Assembly (NCBI GenBank): GCA_951217055.1
Contig: OX578276.1
Span: forward strand, 70,316,144-70,380,143
Length of the DNA stretch: 64,000 nt
Source of the DNA: Gerris lacustris
Taxonomy: Eukaryota; Arthropoda; Insecta; Hemiptera; Gerridae
Reading direction: 5' to 3'
The position numbers and the translations under genes were made by a program. The notes below the pieces were generated by a model that saw nothing but the letters and a program-made list of their open reading frames with translations, searched no databases and was not told where the DNA came from. This document shows, piece after piece, positions 10,347 to 20,169 of this stretch. The stretch's first letter is position 1; each line of letters starts with the position of its first letter.

Positions 10347-10801
10347 AGTTGGGTCATATAGGGTGTAAAAATATGAAGATCACTGCATAAACAGGCTATA
10401 TTTCGCCCCCCTCTGGGGCATAATCATGCCTAAAACATCAATAAGAACTCATAAATATAATCATTTGTGTAAAAGTACATCATGAAACATGAAGAATTTA
10501 ACAAATATAAAAAGCGTCTTACCTAATCATAATCAGTAATAGTTTCACATAATGTTAAAAATCGAATCAAAGTATCTTAAAATATGTAGGTATATAAATA
10601 AAGTTACAAAGGTAGTTTTCACCAACTATCACAGTCATTTAGCTAAATTTAACTAAAACATATAAAAATAACATCACAATCACAGTCAAAAAACACTTAA
10701 AATCTGGTAACCAAGTTGAAACCTTCGTCAAGGAAATCAGTTTCTGATAGTTGATTAAATATTATTTTTAATTATATAATTATTTTATTTTACTATTATA
10801 A
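10347..10801 (-). repeat. Penelope pLTR, downstream copy
   Basis: Near-identical to 12828-13282. It starts AGTTGGGTCATATAGG and runs to TTACTATTATAA. The few differences include CTCTGGGGC here against CTCCGGGGC in the other copy. The high identity suggests a young insertion. Confidence 0.9.
10392..10430 (-). ncRNA. Hammerhead-like ribozyme fold in pLTR
   Basis: On the minus strand: stem I GGC/GCC, a seven-base core AUGAUUA where the consensus is CUGANGA, stem II of C and G runs, GAAA, and an AUA cleavage-type triplet, with a self-complementary AUAU as the minimal stem III. Penelope-like elements are known to carry hammerhead motifs with very short stem III. Two core positions differ from consensus, so activity is doubtful. 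Confidence 0.4.
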
Positions 10802-11142
10802 TATGTTATTATATATATTTATTTTATAAGGTAATTGTAATTTTCAATGCATTAATTTATGTATTATAGAACTAGATTTTGGCGGGAGATTTGTTTTGAA
10901 CTATATTTATACATATTATTTTTATTTTATTATTATTTTTATGTTTGAAGTTTTTTAATTGAGTAATAGGCAAAAAAATCGTTTGTAATTATTGTTTAGG
11001 AGTTAATAAGTTATAAAAATTGGATGAGCGGGTAATTTTGAGTTTGTGTAGAAATAAAGTTTAAAAGTATAAATGACTAGAAAAGTTGAGGTAAATTTAT
11101 TATGACTGCTATTATTTTATATTTAAGATGGCAGCATAATAT
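10802..11142 (-). other. Penelope 3' UTR with intact Helitron target site
   Basis: Non-coding tail between the GIY-YIG stop and the pLTR. Positions 10895-10945 are the uninterrupted version of the site that carries a Helitron in the inverted copy at 13523/15553. Confidence 0.8.
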
Positions 11143-11430
11143 TTATTTGTTGTCTTTTGAATCATTTTTAAAGTTTATTGAATTTGCAGTCATAGAAATG
11201 TATGCAGCCTCAAGGTACTTTCTTTTGGTATCATTTCTTTCTATATGTAGGATTTTTATACTGTCTTTATTTATTTGATGGCCTTCATTTGTCGAGTGAA
11301 GGGCAATCGCAGTTTTTCCGTTTTTTGCTTGTATATCATATACGTGTTGCTTTATCCTGCTTTCTAAATTTTGAATAGTTTCTCCAATGTATACTTTGTT
11401 ACAATCTTTACAATCTATTTTATAAATCAC
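11143..11430 (-). pseudogene. GIY-YIG endonuclease domain of Penelope-like element
   Basis: The 95-residue frame begins VIYKIDCKDCNKVYIGET (the I-Y ... Y-I-G pair of the family) and includes a C-x2-C pair and the following R of RIKQH, as in the endonuclease of EN-plus Penelope elements. It should be the C-terminal domain of one polyprotein, but it lies in a different frame from the reverse transcriptase. The break falls in an A10 run at about 11434-11443. There is no ATG; the frame is simply open. The domain itself is uninterrupted. In the element it would nick the target DNA that primes reverse transcription. Confidence 0.9.
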
Positions 11431-11442
11431 ATTGTTTTTTTT

Positions 11443-12366
11443 TTAAAGTTCTGTTTTATCTTTCAAGTTATGGTGGAAATTGCTTTTAATTTTGTTCATA
11501 GGTCTTAGTCCAAATTTTAAGTTATCACAGTCGAATTGTTTAAAAGTATTCTGTATATTCTCAGATAGGCCTTTAATGTAAGTGAGGGATTTATATATAA
11601 GGGGATTATCTATACTGGAGGTACTTGCCGTATTGGTTAATGCTATGTGCCAACATTTATTTATGAGGTTTCGGGGATAACTATTTTTTTCAAGTTTTTT
11701 ATATATCATATTTTTTAGAGTAGGTATAAATTTATTATCAGTAATAGAAATGGATTTTTTCATTAAATTTACTATAGAATTTCTTTTTTGGTAGAAGGGG
11801 TGTTGTGAAAGATAATTTAAGAATAAACCATTTTTAATATCTTTTTCGTACCAGATAGTGGAAATATGTCCATTCTCTTCTTTTATTAGGGTTAGGTCTA
11901 AGTAATTAATTTTATTATTATTTTCTTTTTCTATTGTGAATGAAATGTTTTTATTATGATTATTAAATAAATTAAAAGTTTCTTCAGTATATGGTTTTTT
12001 GGTTATTAGTAAAAGGTCGTCTACATATTTGCCGATGAATTTAGGTTTACATTTTAATTTTATGATAATTTGATTAATAAGTTCATTAGTGAAGATGCCG
12101 CTAAGATTGGTAGATATACTACTACCCATGGGGGTACCGTTAAGTTGTCTGTAAAGGTTATTATTGTATAGAAAGTAATTGTTTCCACATATGAATTTTA
12201 AAACTTCGAGGTATGTATTCTTACATTTAATGTTGGTATGCGGGAGTATTAGGTCCCAATTGCTTTGGATAATTTTATAAACTTCCTGTAGTGGGATGCT
12301 GGTAAACAAGGATTTAATATCAAGTGATATAATTTCTTCATCATTGTCTAAGGTTATATTTTTTTA
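11443..12366 (-). pseudogene. Penelope reverse transcriptase, catalytic part
   Basis: An uninterrupted frame from the A7 run near 12360 to the stop at 11443. It begins with DNDEEIISLDIKSLFTSIP (a reverse-transcriptase box with the first catalytic aspartate), followed by NGTPMGSSISTNLSGIF and the active-site box KYVDDLLLITKK. This is the Penelope/telomerase-like class, distinct from the LINEs in the window. The stretch after YVDD has NKINYLDLTL and SQHPFYQKRNSIVNL, as in Penelope proteins. It is separated from the N-terminal part by one base in A7 and from GIY-YIG by the A10 run. Catalytic residues are all present. Confidence 0.9.
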
Positions 12367-12838
12367 AAGCATTTCTTAAGTCAGCAGAATTTTTAAAATC
12401 ATACGGGTTGTTTTTACAAAGATTGTTCAATGTGGGGTTTATCAGTTTAGTCAATTTTTCCGTGGGGGCATTGTTATTACTGACTATAGGTCTGAGAGGG
12501 ATATTATTTTTATGCGTTTTCGGAAGGCCGTAAATTTTTGCAAAGTTACAATTATTTATGTTAAGTTTAGTTTTTTCCTCTTTATTTATAAATTTCTTAT
12601 CAAGTAGTTTTTGCAATAATTTTTTGTATTCTTTTTTTATATCTTCAAGCTTATTTTCAGGGTTGCATCTTATTTGTCTATATTGGTAGTTATCGCTTAG
12701 TAATAATTTCATTTTTTCTTCATACATATCTTTTGTCATTATTGTTGTAATGTTGGTTTTATCTGCTCTAGTTATTATGATATTCGGATTCTGTTTTAAG
12801 AACATTTTGGTTTGTTTAAACAATTCAAGTTGGGTCAT
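12341..12838 (-). pseudogene. Penelope reverse transcriptase, N-terminal part
   Basis: Frame of 165 codons starting MTQLELFKQTKMF. The ATG lies inside the upstream pLTR, as known for these elements. Visible boxes are IITRADKTN and FAKIYGLPKTHK, then PLRPIVSNNNAPTEKL, the early fingers motifs of Penelope polymerases. It ends at a stop just after an A7 run; with one A fewer the frame would join the catalytic part. Either genuine decay or a homopolymer sequencing error could explain this. Confidence 0.88.
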
Positions 12839-13282
12839 ATAGGGTGTAAAAATATGAAGATCACTGCATAAACCGGCTATATTTCGCCCCCCTCCGGGGC
12901 ATAATCATGCCTAAAACATCAATAAGAACTCATAAATATAATCATTTGTGTAAAAGTACATCATGAAACATGAAGAATTTAACAAATATAAAAAGCGTCT
13001 TACCTAATCATAATCAGTAATAGTTTCACATAATGTTAAAAATCGAATCAAAGTATCTTAAAATATGTAGGTATATAAATAAAGTTACAAAGGTAGTTTT
13101 CACCAACTATCACAGTCATTTAGCTAAATTTAACTAAAACATATAAAAATAACATCACAATCACAGTCAAAAAACACTTAAAATCTGGTAACCAAGTTGA
13201 AACCTTCGTCAAGGAAATCAGTTTCTGATAGTTGATTAAATATTATTTTTAATTATATAATTATTTTATTTTACTATTATAA
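12828..13282 (-). repeat. Penelope pLTR, upstream copy
   Basis: Direct repeat of 10347-10801. It includes the presumed promoter region and the first codons of the reverse-transcriptase frame. A hammerhead-like fold lies at 12872-12911 on the minus strand. The junction at 13282/13283 switches abruptly to the inverted copy. Confidence 0.9.
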
Positions 13283-13523
13283 AGACATCAATAAATATTA
13301 TACTGCCATCTTAAATATAAAATAATAGCAGTCATAATAAATTTACCTCAACTTTTCTAGTCATTTATAATTTTAAACTTTATTTCTACACAAACTCAAA
13401 ATTACCCGCTCATCCAATTTTTATAACTTATTAACTCCTAAACAATAATTACAAACGATTTTTTTGCCTATTACTCAATTAAAAAACTTCAAACATAAAA
13501 ATAATAATAAAATAAAAATAATA

Positions 13524-13544
13524 TCTATATATATAAAAGTCAAC

Positions 13545-13579
<35 letters not shown>

Positions 13580-15552
13580 TTCTTTATACAAATCTACAGT
13601 TTTAGTCCGATCTCGATGAAAATTTGCACACTTGACCTTCAAAGCAAGGAAACAATCAAGGTATACATGAATTTTCGAAATTTCAATTTTGGTACACAGG
13701 GGTACGGGGTACAACTAATAAATACGGAGTCAAAGTAATGAATACCCTTCATGATGCATATCGTTGAAAAGCTCTTTAAGGGTACAGTAATTGTTGTTAT
13801 GTACACTTTTGTCATATTTTCATTTAGGAGGGGGGTAAAATAGAAAAATATAGCTATATCTTATTTGTTCTTTATACAAATCTACAGTTTTAGTCCGATC
13901 TCGATGAAAATTTGCACACTTGACCTTCAAAGCAAGGGGAAAATCAAGGTCTACATGAATTACTTAAATACAAATCTACAGTTTTATCCCAATTTGATGA
14001 ATATTTACACACTTTTTCTTCCAAACAAGGTGAAGGTCACTGCCTACTTCATTTTCCGAAATTATAATTTTGGTACACAGAGGTACGGGGTACAAATGTC
14101 AAAGTAATGGATACCCTTCATGATGCATATCGTTGAAAAGCTTTTTAAGAGTACAGTAATTGTTGTTAATTACGTTTTTGTCATATTTTTATTTAGGAGG
14201 GGGGTAAAATGGAAATGTATATCTATATCTATAAAAGTCAACGTATGTGTGTGTTTATGTTCTATATACAAAACAACAGTTTTAATTCGATCTCGATGAA
14301 AATTTGCTCACTTGACCTTCAAAGCAAGGGGAAGATCTCTGTCTACATAAATGTTCGAAATTTAAGTTTTGGTACACAGGGGTACGGGGTACAAATGTCA
14401 AAGTTAAAATCCCTTCATGATGCATAGTGTTGAAAAGCTCTTTAAGGGTACAATAATTGTTTTTACGTGCATTTAGGGGGTAAATGGAAAAATATATCTA
14501 AAAGTCAACGTATGTGTGTATGTTCTTTATTCAAATCCATAGTTTTAGTCCAATCTCGATCAAAAAATGCACACTTGACCTTCAAAGGAAGAAAAAATCA
14601 GTGTCTACATGAATTTTCGAAATTTAAATTTTGGTACACAGGAAACAGGGTACAATAATGAATACGGGGTCAAAGGACTGAATACCCTTTATGATGGATA
14701 TCTTTGAAAATCTCTTTAAGATTACATTAATTGTTGTTATGTACAGTTTTGTCATATGTGTTTTCATTTAGGAGGGGGTAAAATAGAAAAATATAGCTAT
14801 ATCTTATATAAAAAGAAGAATGTCTGTATGAGGGTATGTCTTTTATACAAATCTACAGTTTTATCCCAATTTGATGAATATTTACTCACTTTCCCTTCAA
14901 AGCAAGGAGGAGGTCACTGTCTACATGAATTTTCGTAATTTAAATTTTGGTACAAAGGGGTACGGTGTAAAAGTGTCAAAGTAATGGATTCCCTTCATAT
15001 GATGCATACCGTTGAAAAGCACTTTAAGAGAAAAGTAATTGTTGTTATGTACAATTTTATTTAAGAGGGGGTAAAATGGAAATTTATAGCTATATATATA
15101 AAAATCAACATGTGTTGGTGTATGTTCTTTATACAAATCTACAGTTTTAGTTCGATGTCGATAAAAATTTGCCCACTCGAAATCAAAGCAAGGGGAAAAT
15201 GACAGCCTACATGAATTTTGGAAATTTAAATTTGGTACACAGGGGTATGTTACAAGTAATGAATACGGGGTCAATGTAATGAATACCTTTCATGATGCAA
15301 AAGCTCTTTAAGAGTACAGTAATAGTTTTTATGTACAGTTTAGTCATATTTTAATTTAGGGGGGGGGGGGGCAAATTTAGTATATTTGTAATTAGCTTAT
15401 CAAAGAGGAGAGGAGGGGGTATAGAAATAGGTGGGAGAGATAGAATCTAGATATTCTTGCATAGTAAAATAATCTATATGTTTCATTATGGTTGTTTATA
15501 AACTTATCTAATTATAATAACACTCCGTAGCGAAGCACGGGTACCCAGCTAG
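13524..15552 (+). mobile_element. Non-autonomous Helitron, 2029 bp, with minisatellite-like interior
   Basis: The 5' end is TCTATATATATAAAAG and the 3' end is GGGTACCCAGCTAG, with a hairpin CCGTAGCGAAGCACGG just before the CTAG. It sits between A and T (…AATA|TCTATA … GCTAG|TGTATA…) without target duplication, exactly as Helitrons do. The empty site survives in the other Penelope copy at about 10895-10945. The interior has about seven diverged units. Short open frames within it are repeat artefacts. No Rep/helicase is present, so it would rely on an autonomous relative. Confidence 0.93.
13535..15380 (+). repeat. Seven tandem diverged units inside the Helitron
   Basis: Units begin near 13588, 13875, 13973, 14270, 14534, 14847 and 15134, at CAAATCTACAGTTTTA-like segments. 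Each continues with AAAGCAAGG, TTTTGGTACACAGGGGTACG, CTTCATGATGCATATCG, AAAGCTCTTTAAG and a G-rich AGGAGGGGGGTAAAATGG. Unit length is about 260-330 bases, with one short unit at 13875-13972. A GT tract lies at 13548-13577. Similar single units occur at 5870, 21780, 22130, 22900 and 55250. Confidence 0.85.
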
Positions 15553-15667
15553 TGTATAAATATAGTTCAAAACAAATCTCCCGCCAAAATCTAGTTCTAT
15601 AATACATAAATTAATGCATTGAAAATTACAATTACCTTATAAAATAAATATATATAATAACATATTA

Positions 15668-16102
15668 TAATAGTAAAATAAAATAATTATATAATTAAAA
15701 ATAATATTTAATCAACTATCAGAAACTGATTTCCTTGACGAAGGTTTCAACTTGGTTACCAGATTTTAAGTGTTTTTTGACTGTGATTGTGATGTTATTT
15801 TTATATTTTTTAGTTAAATTTAGCTAAATGACTGTGATAGTTGGTGAAAACTACCTTTGTAACTTTATTTATATACCTACATATTTTAAGATACTTTGAT
15901 TCGATTTTTAACATTATGTGAAACTATTACTGATTATGATTAGGTAAGACGCTTTTTATATTTGTTAAATTCTTCATGTTTCATGATGTACTTTTACACA
16001 AATGATTATATTTATGAGTTCTTATTGATGTTTTTGGCATGATTATGGCCCGGAGGGGGGCGAAATATAGCCTGTTTATGCAGTGATCTTCATATTTTTA
16101 CA
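15668..16102 (+). repeat. Third Penelope pLTR (inverted copy)
   Basis: Reverse complement of the other two pLTRs, ending at TTTTTACAC. A hammerhead-like fold with stem I at 16036-16038/16070-16072 and GAAA at 16062-16065 is preserved on the plus strand. Confidence 0.85.
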
Positions 16103-16194
16103 CATATTAACATTGATAAAATAGGGACATCTAGAAAACTTATGAATCAATTAAGTGAGATATTATGGAATTTAAAAATACCATCATCTAAATG

Positions 16195-16340
16195 AGATAG
16201 CATAGAGAGCATAGAGGCCGACCCAGGTTGAGATGGGAGGACGAGTTGGAGGCAGATCTGAGAAGACAGTAGCCTTTGATAGAGGAGATTGGAGGCGTAT
16301 TATTGGTCAGGTCCAAGCCCTACATGGGCTGTAGCGCCGA
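16195..16340 (+). pseudogene. Short LINE C-terminal fragment
   Basis: Plus-strand reading gives RPRLRWEDELEADLRR and, one frame over, VAFDRGDWRRIIGQVQALHGL before a stop. This is the tail motif that ends many insect LINE proteins. Only about 45 codons remain and there is a frameshift. Confidence 0.55.
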
Positions 16341-17084
16341 GGAGTAATTTAGTAAGAATCATGTAAATGAGAAAGTTTTTAGTGAGTTTTCTCACTACTT
16401 TCTCGAGCCTTTTTTTTTTTAGAAAAAGTGATTAGACATTCTGGGTAGCCCTCTTTTTCTCACTGTCCAGCTATAAACGCTTTTATAATGACGGTAGGTC
16501 ATAAGAAGCTAATGTATTCTGCCGACAGGCCGACAGTTAATTATGTAGTAACAAATAGTGTGCACTATACACACACATCCCGCTATAAGTGGGGGTCCAC
16601 TTATTTGATTTAAAACTATGGTGCAAAGATCACAGTTGTTATTCTGTTAGGTGACTAATATATTCAGCCCCTAGAATATCGGTGTGAGATACACGTATGA
16701 ATGAGAAAAAAAAAGAAAACAAAACTAATTAAAGTTTCTTTTTTTAACCATTATTATTTATTTGTAAAAAATAAAAAAAAAAATACTACATTTATTTTAA
16801 AATTACTTCATGAATATGATAACGTACAACATTTTCTTTAATAAATTTTAAGTGTAACTTATTCCAGAGAGAATCCTAAGCTCCTTCTCAGCCGTTTTCT
16901 GAGTTCTATTCCCATGAGAAGAAATATTCCCTACTACTATTTATATCTCCTTTATTAAAATGTTTCTAGCCACTAACATTGTTATGTTTCAAGACTTATA
17001 ATACCGAAAAAATGAACTTTAATTTCCCACATGTATAGTGTGGATACGGATTATATATTCCAAAAAGTGGTATTCTTATTAAAA
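16341..17084. other. Gene-free AT-rich stretch
   Basis: No coding or repeat signature is recognised apart from homopolymers. Confidence 0.5.
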
Positions 17085-17300
17085 TTTTATATTATAAAAC
17101 TATTTCATGGCCATAATGTGAACCCGCTGGGAATTAAAAGGTAGTGGACCTTTTTCAATTTTTATTTAAAACAATAGATAAAATATTTTTCCTGGAAATT
17201 TAGTAGCTTCTCTTGTTTCGGGGAATGATTTTTCTGAATATAAATGCCAAATCTCATCAACATCGGTTTATTAGTTCAGGCTCCACGCATGTGCACAGAT
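17085..17300 (+). repeat. Fragment of the 600 bp family (copy E)
   Basis: Shares GGGGAATGATTTTTCTGAA, a TATAAATGCCAAATCTC-like segment and CAGGCTCCACGCATGTGCAC with the fuller copies at 18.2 and 19.3 kb. It is strongly diverged and truncated. Confidence 0.5.
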
Positions 17301-18228
17301 TACAAACTCTTTTTTACTACGTTTTTATTAGCTTGCGTTCTTGTTTGTTTGTCCAGTACAAATCTTGCAATCCATTTTTAACTAACTTCCCGAGTAGCTA
17401 GACATTTGAAACTTTTAGAATAGCTCAGAACACGATGACAATACATTATTTTAATACTTTTAGCCATCTTTCAGCAGAATTTAATTCGTTTTTAGCCAAG
17501 TTTGCTGAATGCAAAGTTAGTTCGGAAAAAATCCGCAAGTTATTTTATTTGATTTGACATATCCCATATTTACAATCTTCATTTTGACGGGTTTCAAATT
17601 TATGATTTACGACAGAAAATATAAAAACGTAGTATATAAAAAGTTTTTTTTGTCTTGTAATTTTTATTATAGGAGACCGTAAAAATGTACACCGTACATG
17701 TTTAAAATGTCTAAATCACCACAATACTTTCCCTCTCTCTGTACTATAAGAAAGTAAAAAGAAGTAAGTTAATATTCCGAAAAATTTAAAAAAAAAGTAG
17801 TTTAGTGACAAAGGCAGAACTTTGCTGAATTAATTATTAAGAAAAGGCCAAACTTAAGTAGGATATACTTTCGGGATGTTCTTTAAGAACAATTAGTAAG
17901 CTTGATAATGACCCAAGTGGGGCTAAAATATCGCAAATAGATATGAAAACTTAGTTTTATTTCTACCCTTAAGACCAATAATAGACTTCAGGAAAATTTA
18001 ATTTATACATGAAAGGGTAATACACTACTTCATCAATAATTATTGATCCTAACAACTAACTAATAAAACTTGCTTTATTAAAAATCAAAACAAACTAGAC
18101 AGTGAACAATAATTATTACAAATAAACATGATAATTCATGGCAGACGTAGCCATCTGACGGGGCCGACCTTGGCCAATAGCTCGGTATCACAGAAACCGA
18201 AATAAATAAATATATTATAGAAATAAAT
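17301..18228. other. Gene-free AT-rich stretch
   Basis: No gene is supported on either strand, and no recognisable repeat ends are seen. Confidence 0.5.
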
Positions 18229-18830
18229 TGAAAAAATCGGTTCCAGACCACTCAGATAAACTTTCTCATATACGAGTTCCTAATTACTTAGCCCAGTGTT
18301 TTCCATTTATTAGTTTTCTTATGTTCATTTAATTATTATTGAACATTCATCAAAATGTATCATAAAAAAAACTTTTTTAATTAGGAGAACCCGGGGTACT
18401 GTTCGAATTATATTTTCTCATGAACTAGATTTTTCTCGGGAAAACGGCTTATGTCGTTAGATTCGTATTTAAATGGATTACATTTTAGAATTTTATAATC
18501 AAAATCGGCGGAACCGTTTTCAAGAAATATTTTTTTTCCACGTTAATTCAGGGTTTTGGGGGAAGCGCCCCCAAATTCGGAGCTACATTTCATTTCTCGA
18601 TTTCTCCTCGGGGTATGATTTTTCTGAACCTGTATGCCAAATTTCGTCAAAATCAGCCCAGTAGTTTAGGCTCCAGGCATCTGCACAGACGATAGACGAC
18701 AGACATTTTTTAAAAACCACTTTTTTGGACTTATGGGGCCTCAAAACGAGAAAATCCATCAAAATCTCAAAACTGAATTTTCGCGCCATCACAATACTTT
18801 CTTTTTATATGAGAAAGTAAAAAATAATTC
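18229..18830 (+). repeat. 600 bp dispersed family, copy A
   Basis: It runs from CGGTTCCAGACCACTCAG and CTTTCTCATATACGAG to CACAATACTTTC and ATATGAGAAAGTAAA. Internal landmarks are CGGGAAAACGGCTTATG, AACCGTTTTCAAGAAATA, GCGCCCCCAAATTCGGAG, GATTTTTCTGAACCTG, TTTCGTCAAAATCAG, a GACGATAGACGACAGACA tract and TTTTCGCGCCATCAC. There is no coding potential; open frames across it are artefacts. The ends are short inverted versions of TTTCTCATAT. Confidence 0.75.
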
Positions 18831-19264
18831 ATAATGTTAATATGCCTTCATACTAGGTAGGCCGAGAGGGCTGAGAGTTGATGGCAACTTCCTGTACTCT
18901 CCTAACTCCCTGTCACACGTATAAATCTTTTCGACTTTCTTACTTTCGGGGAAGGCACTACAGCTGGAGACTGGATTACAGACCTCCTATACCTTTCTAA
19001 CTCCCTGTTATACTGTTAGAGTTTTTAAGCTAAAAGTAACTTAACGTTTTTGACTTATGTTCCATAGCCTAAACATGAAAATGTCAATACAAGTAGTAAC
19101 ATATATTTTTAACAAATTGTTTAAATTGCTGGCCTTATGGTACGTGAACAATATATGTATTAAATTAAATAATCAAATACCGATTTACTTACCTAATAAA
19201 TACTAGATTAGGATACTAGATTAGGAAGCAGTGAACCAATAATGAAGAATATAGTAATAACCAT

Positions 19265-19890
19265 TAAATAAAAAATCGGTCCGAGACAACTCAGACAAAC
19301 TTTCTCATATATGAGTTCATAATTACTTAGCCCAGTGTTTCCACTTATTAGTTTTCAAATGTACATTTAAATATTATTGAACATTTCATCAAAATTTATC
19401 ATAAAAATAACTTCTCCTCGGCGGGGAATCGAACCCGGGCTCTCTCCATCCGCGTTTTAAGCTAATTTCTCAGGAACTAGATTTTTCCCGGGAAAACGGC
19501 TTATATCGTTGGATTCGTATTCAAATAGACTACATTTTAGAATTTTTTAATCAAAATCGTCGGAACCGTTTTCGAGAAATAATTTTTTTTCAGGTTTTTT
19601 CAGAGTTTTTGGGGGGTAGCGCCCCCAAATTTAGAGCTAAAATTCATTTCTCGATTTCGCCTCGGGGTATGATTTTTCTGAACATGTATGCCAAATTTCG
19701 TCAAAATCGGCCCAGTAGTTTAGGCTCCAGGCGTCTGCACAGACGACAGACGACAGACGACAGACAGACAGACATTTTTTTAAAAACCACTTTTTTGGAC
19801 TCAGGGGACCTCAAAACGTGTAAATCCATCAAAATCTCAAAATCGAATTTTCGCGCCATCACAATACTTTCTCTTTATATGAGAAAGTAA
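19265..19890 (+). repeat. 600 bp dispersed family, copy B, with tRNA T-arm-like segment
   Basis: A fuller copy of the same family. At 19411-19440 it contains GGGGAATCGAACCCGGG, the reverse complement of a tRNA T-arm and polymerase III B-box (GGTTCGATTCC). The order otherwise matches copy A, including a tandem ACAGACG tract at 19740-19770. This suggests a tRNA-related component, although no convincing A box was found. Confidence 0.75.
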
Positions 19891-20169
19891 AAAAAGTTAG
19901 TATCACAAAATAAAATAATTGGCAGTATCACAGAAAACAAAAGAAATAAATGTATAGTTATTACATAAATAACTTTTAAATAAGTAGTGAGACACATTTT
20001 TTAACGATTTGTTAAAATTTTAACTTTTCTACTACTAGATATGATAATAAATAACAAAAATGTAGTATGTAGATGATGCTGCAAGTAATTTAAATGAATG
20101 CCTATAGTATATGGTAACAAATAACTAGCAATTTAAGTAACATGAACTAAATAAAAATGTTATATTTTA

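Larger units (their letters stand above)
10347..13282 (-). mobile_element. Penelope-like element (GIY-YIG type), coding on minus strand
   Basis: Two direct repeats of 455 bases, 10347-10801 and 12828-13282, bound a reverse transcriptase and a GIY-YIG endonuclease. This is the pLTR organisation of Penelope-like elements. Order on the minus strand: upstream pLTR, reverse transcriptase (12838-11443), GIY-YIG (11430-11143), 3' UTR (to about 10802), downstream pLTR. An inverted 5'-truncated copy is fused at 13283, also usual for this group. Two frame breaks, both in A runs, inactivate the copy as read. The pLTRs carry a hammerhead-like fold. Confidence 0.9.
13283..16102 (+). mobile_element. Inverted, 5'-truncated Penelope copy split by a Helitron
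   Basis: From 13283 the sequence is the reverse complement of the 3' UTR next to the GIY-YIG stop (ATACTGCCATCTTAAAT matches near 11120-11145). It runs to 13523, is interrupted by the Helitron, resumes at 15553 and ends in a third pLTR (about 15668-16102). The copy lacks all coding sequence. Head-to-head fusion of a full unit with a truncated inverted one is a recurrent Penelope arrangement. Confidence 0.88.

Noticed and set aside
13548..15274. CRISPR-like array from the regular units near 14 kb
   Set aside because: Units are 260-330 bases and diverged, lie within Helitron ends and sit in a eukaryotic genome.
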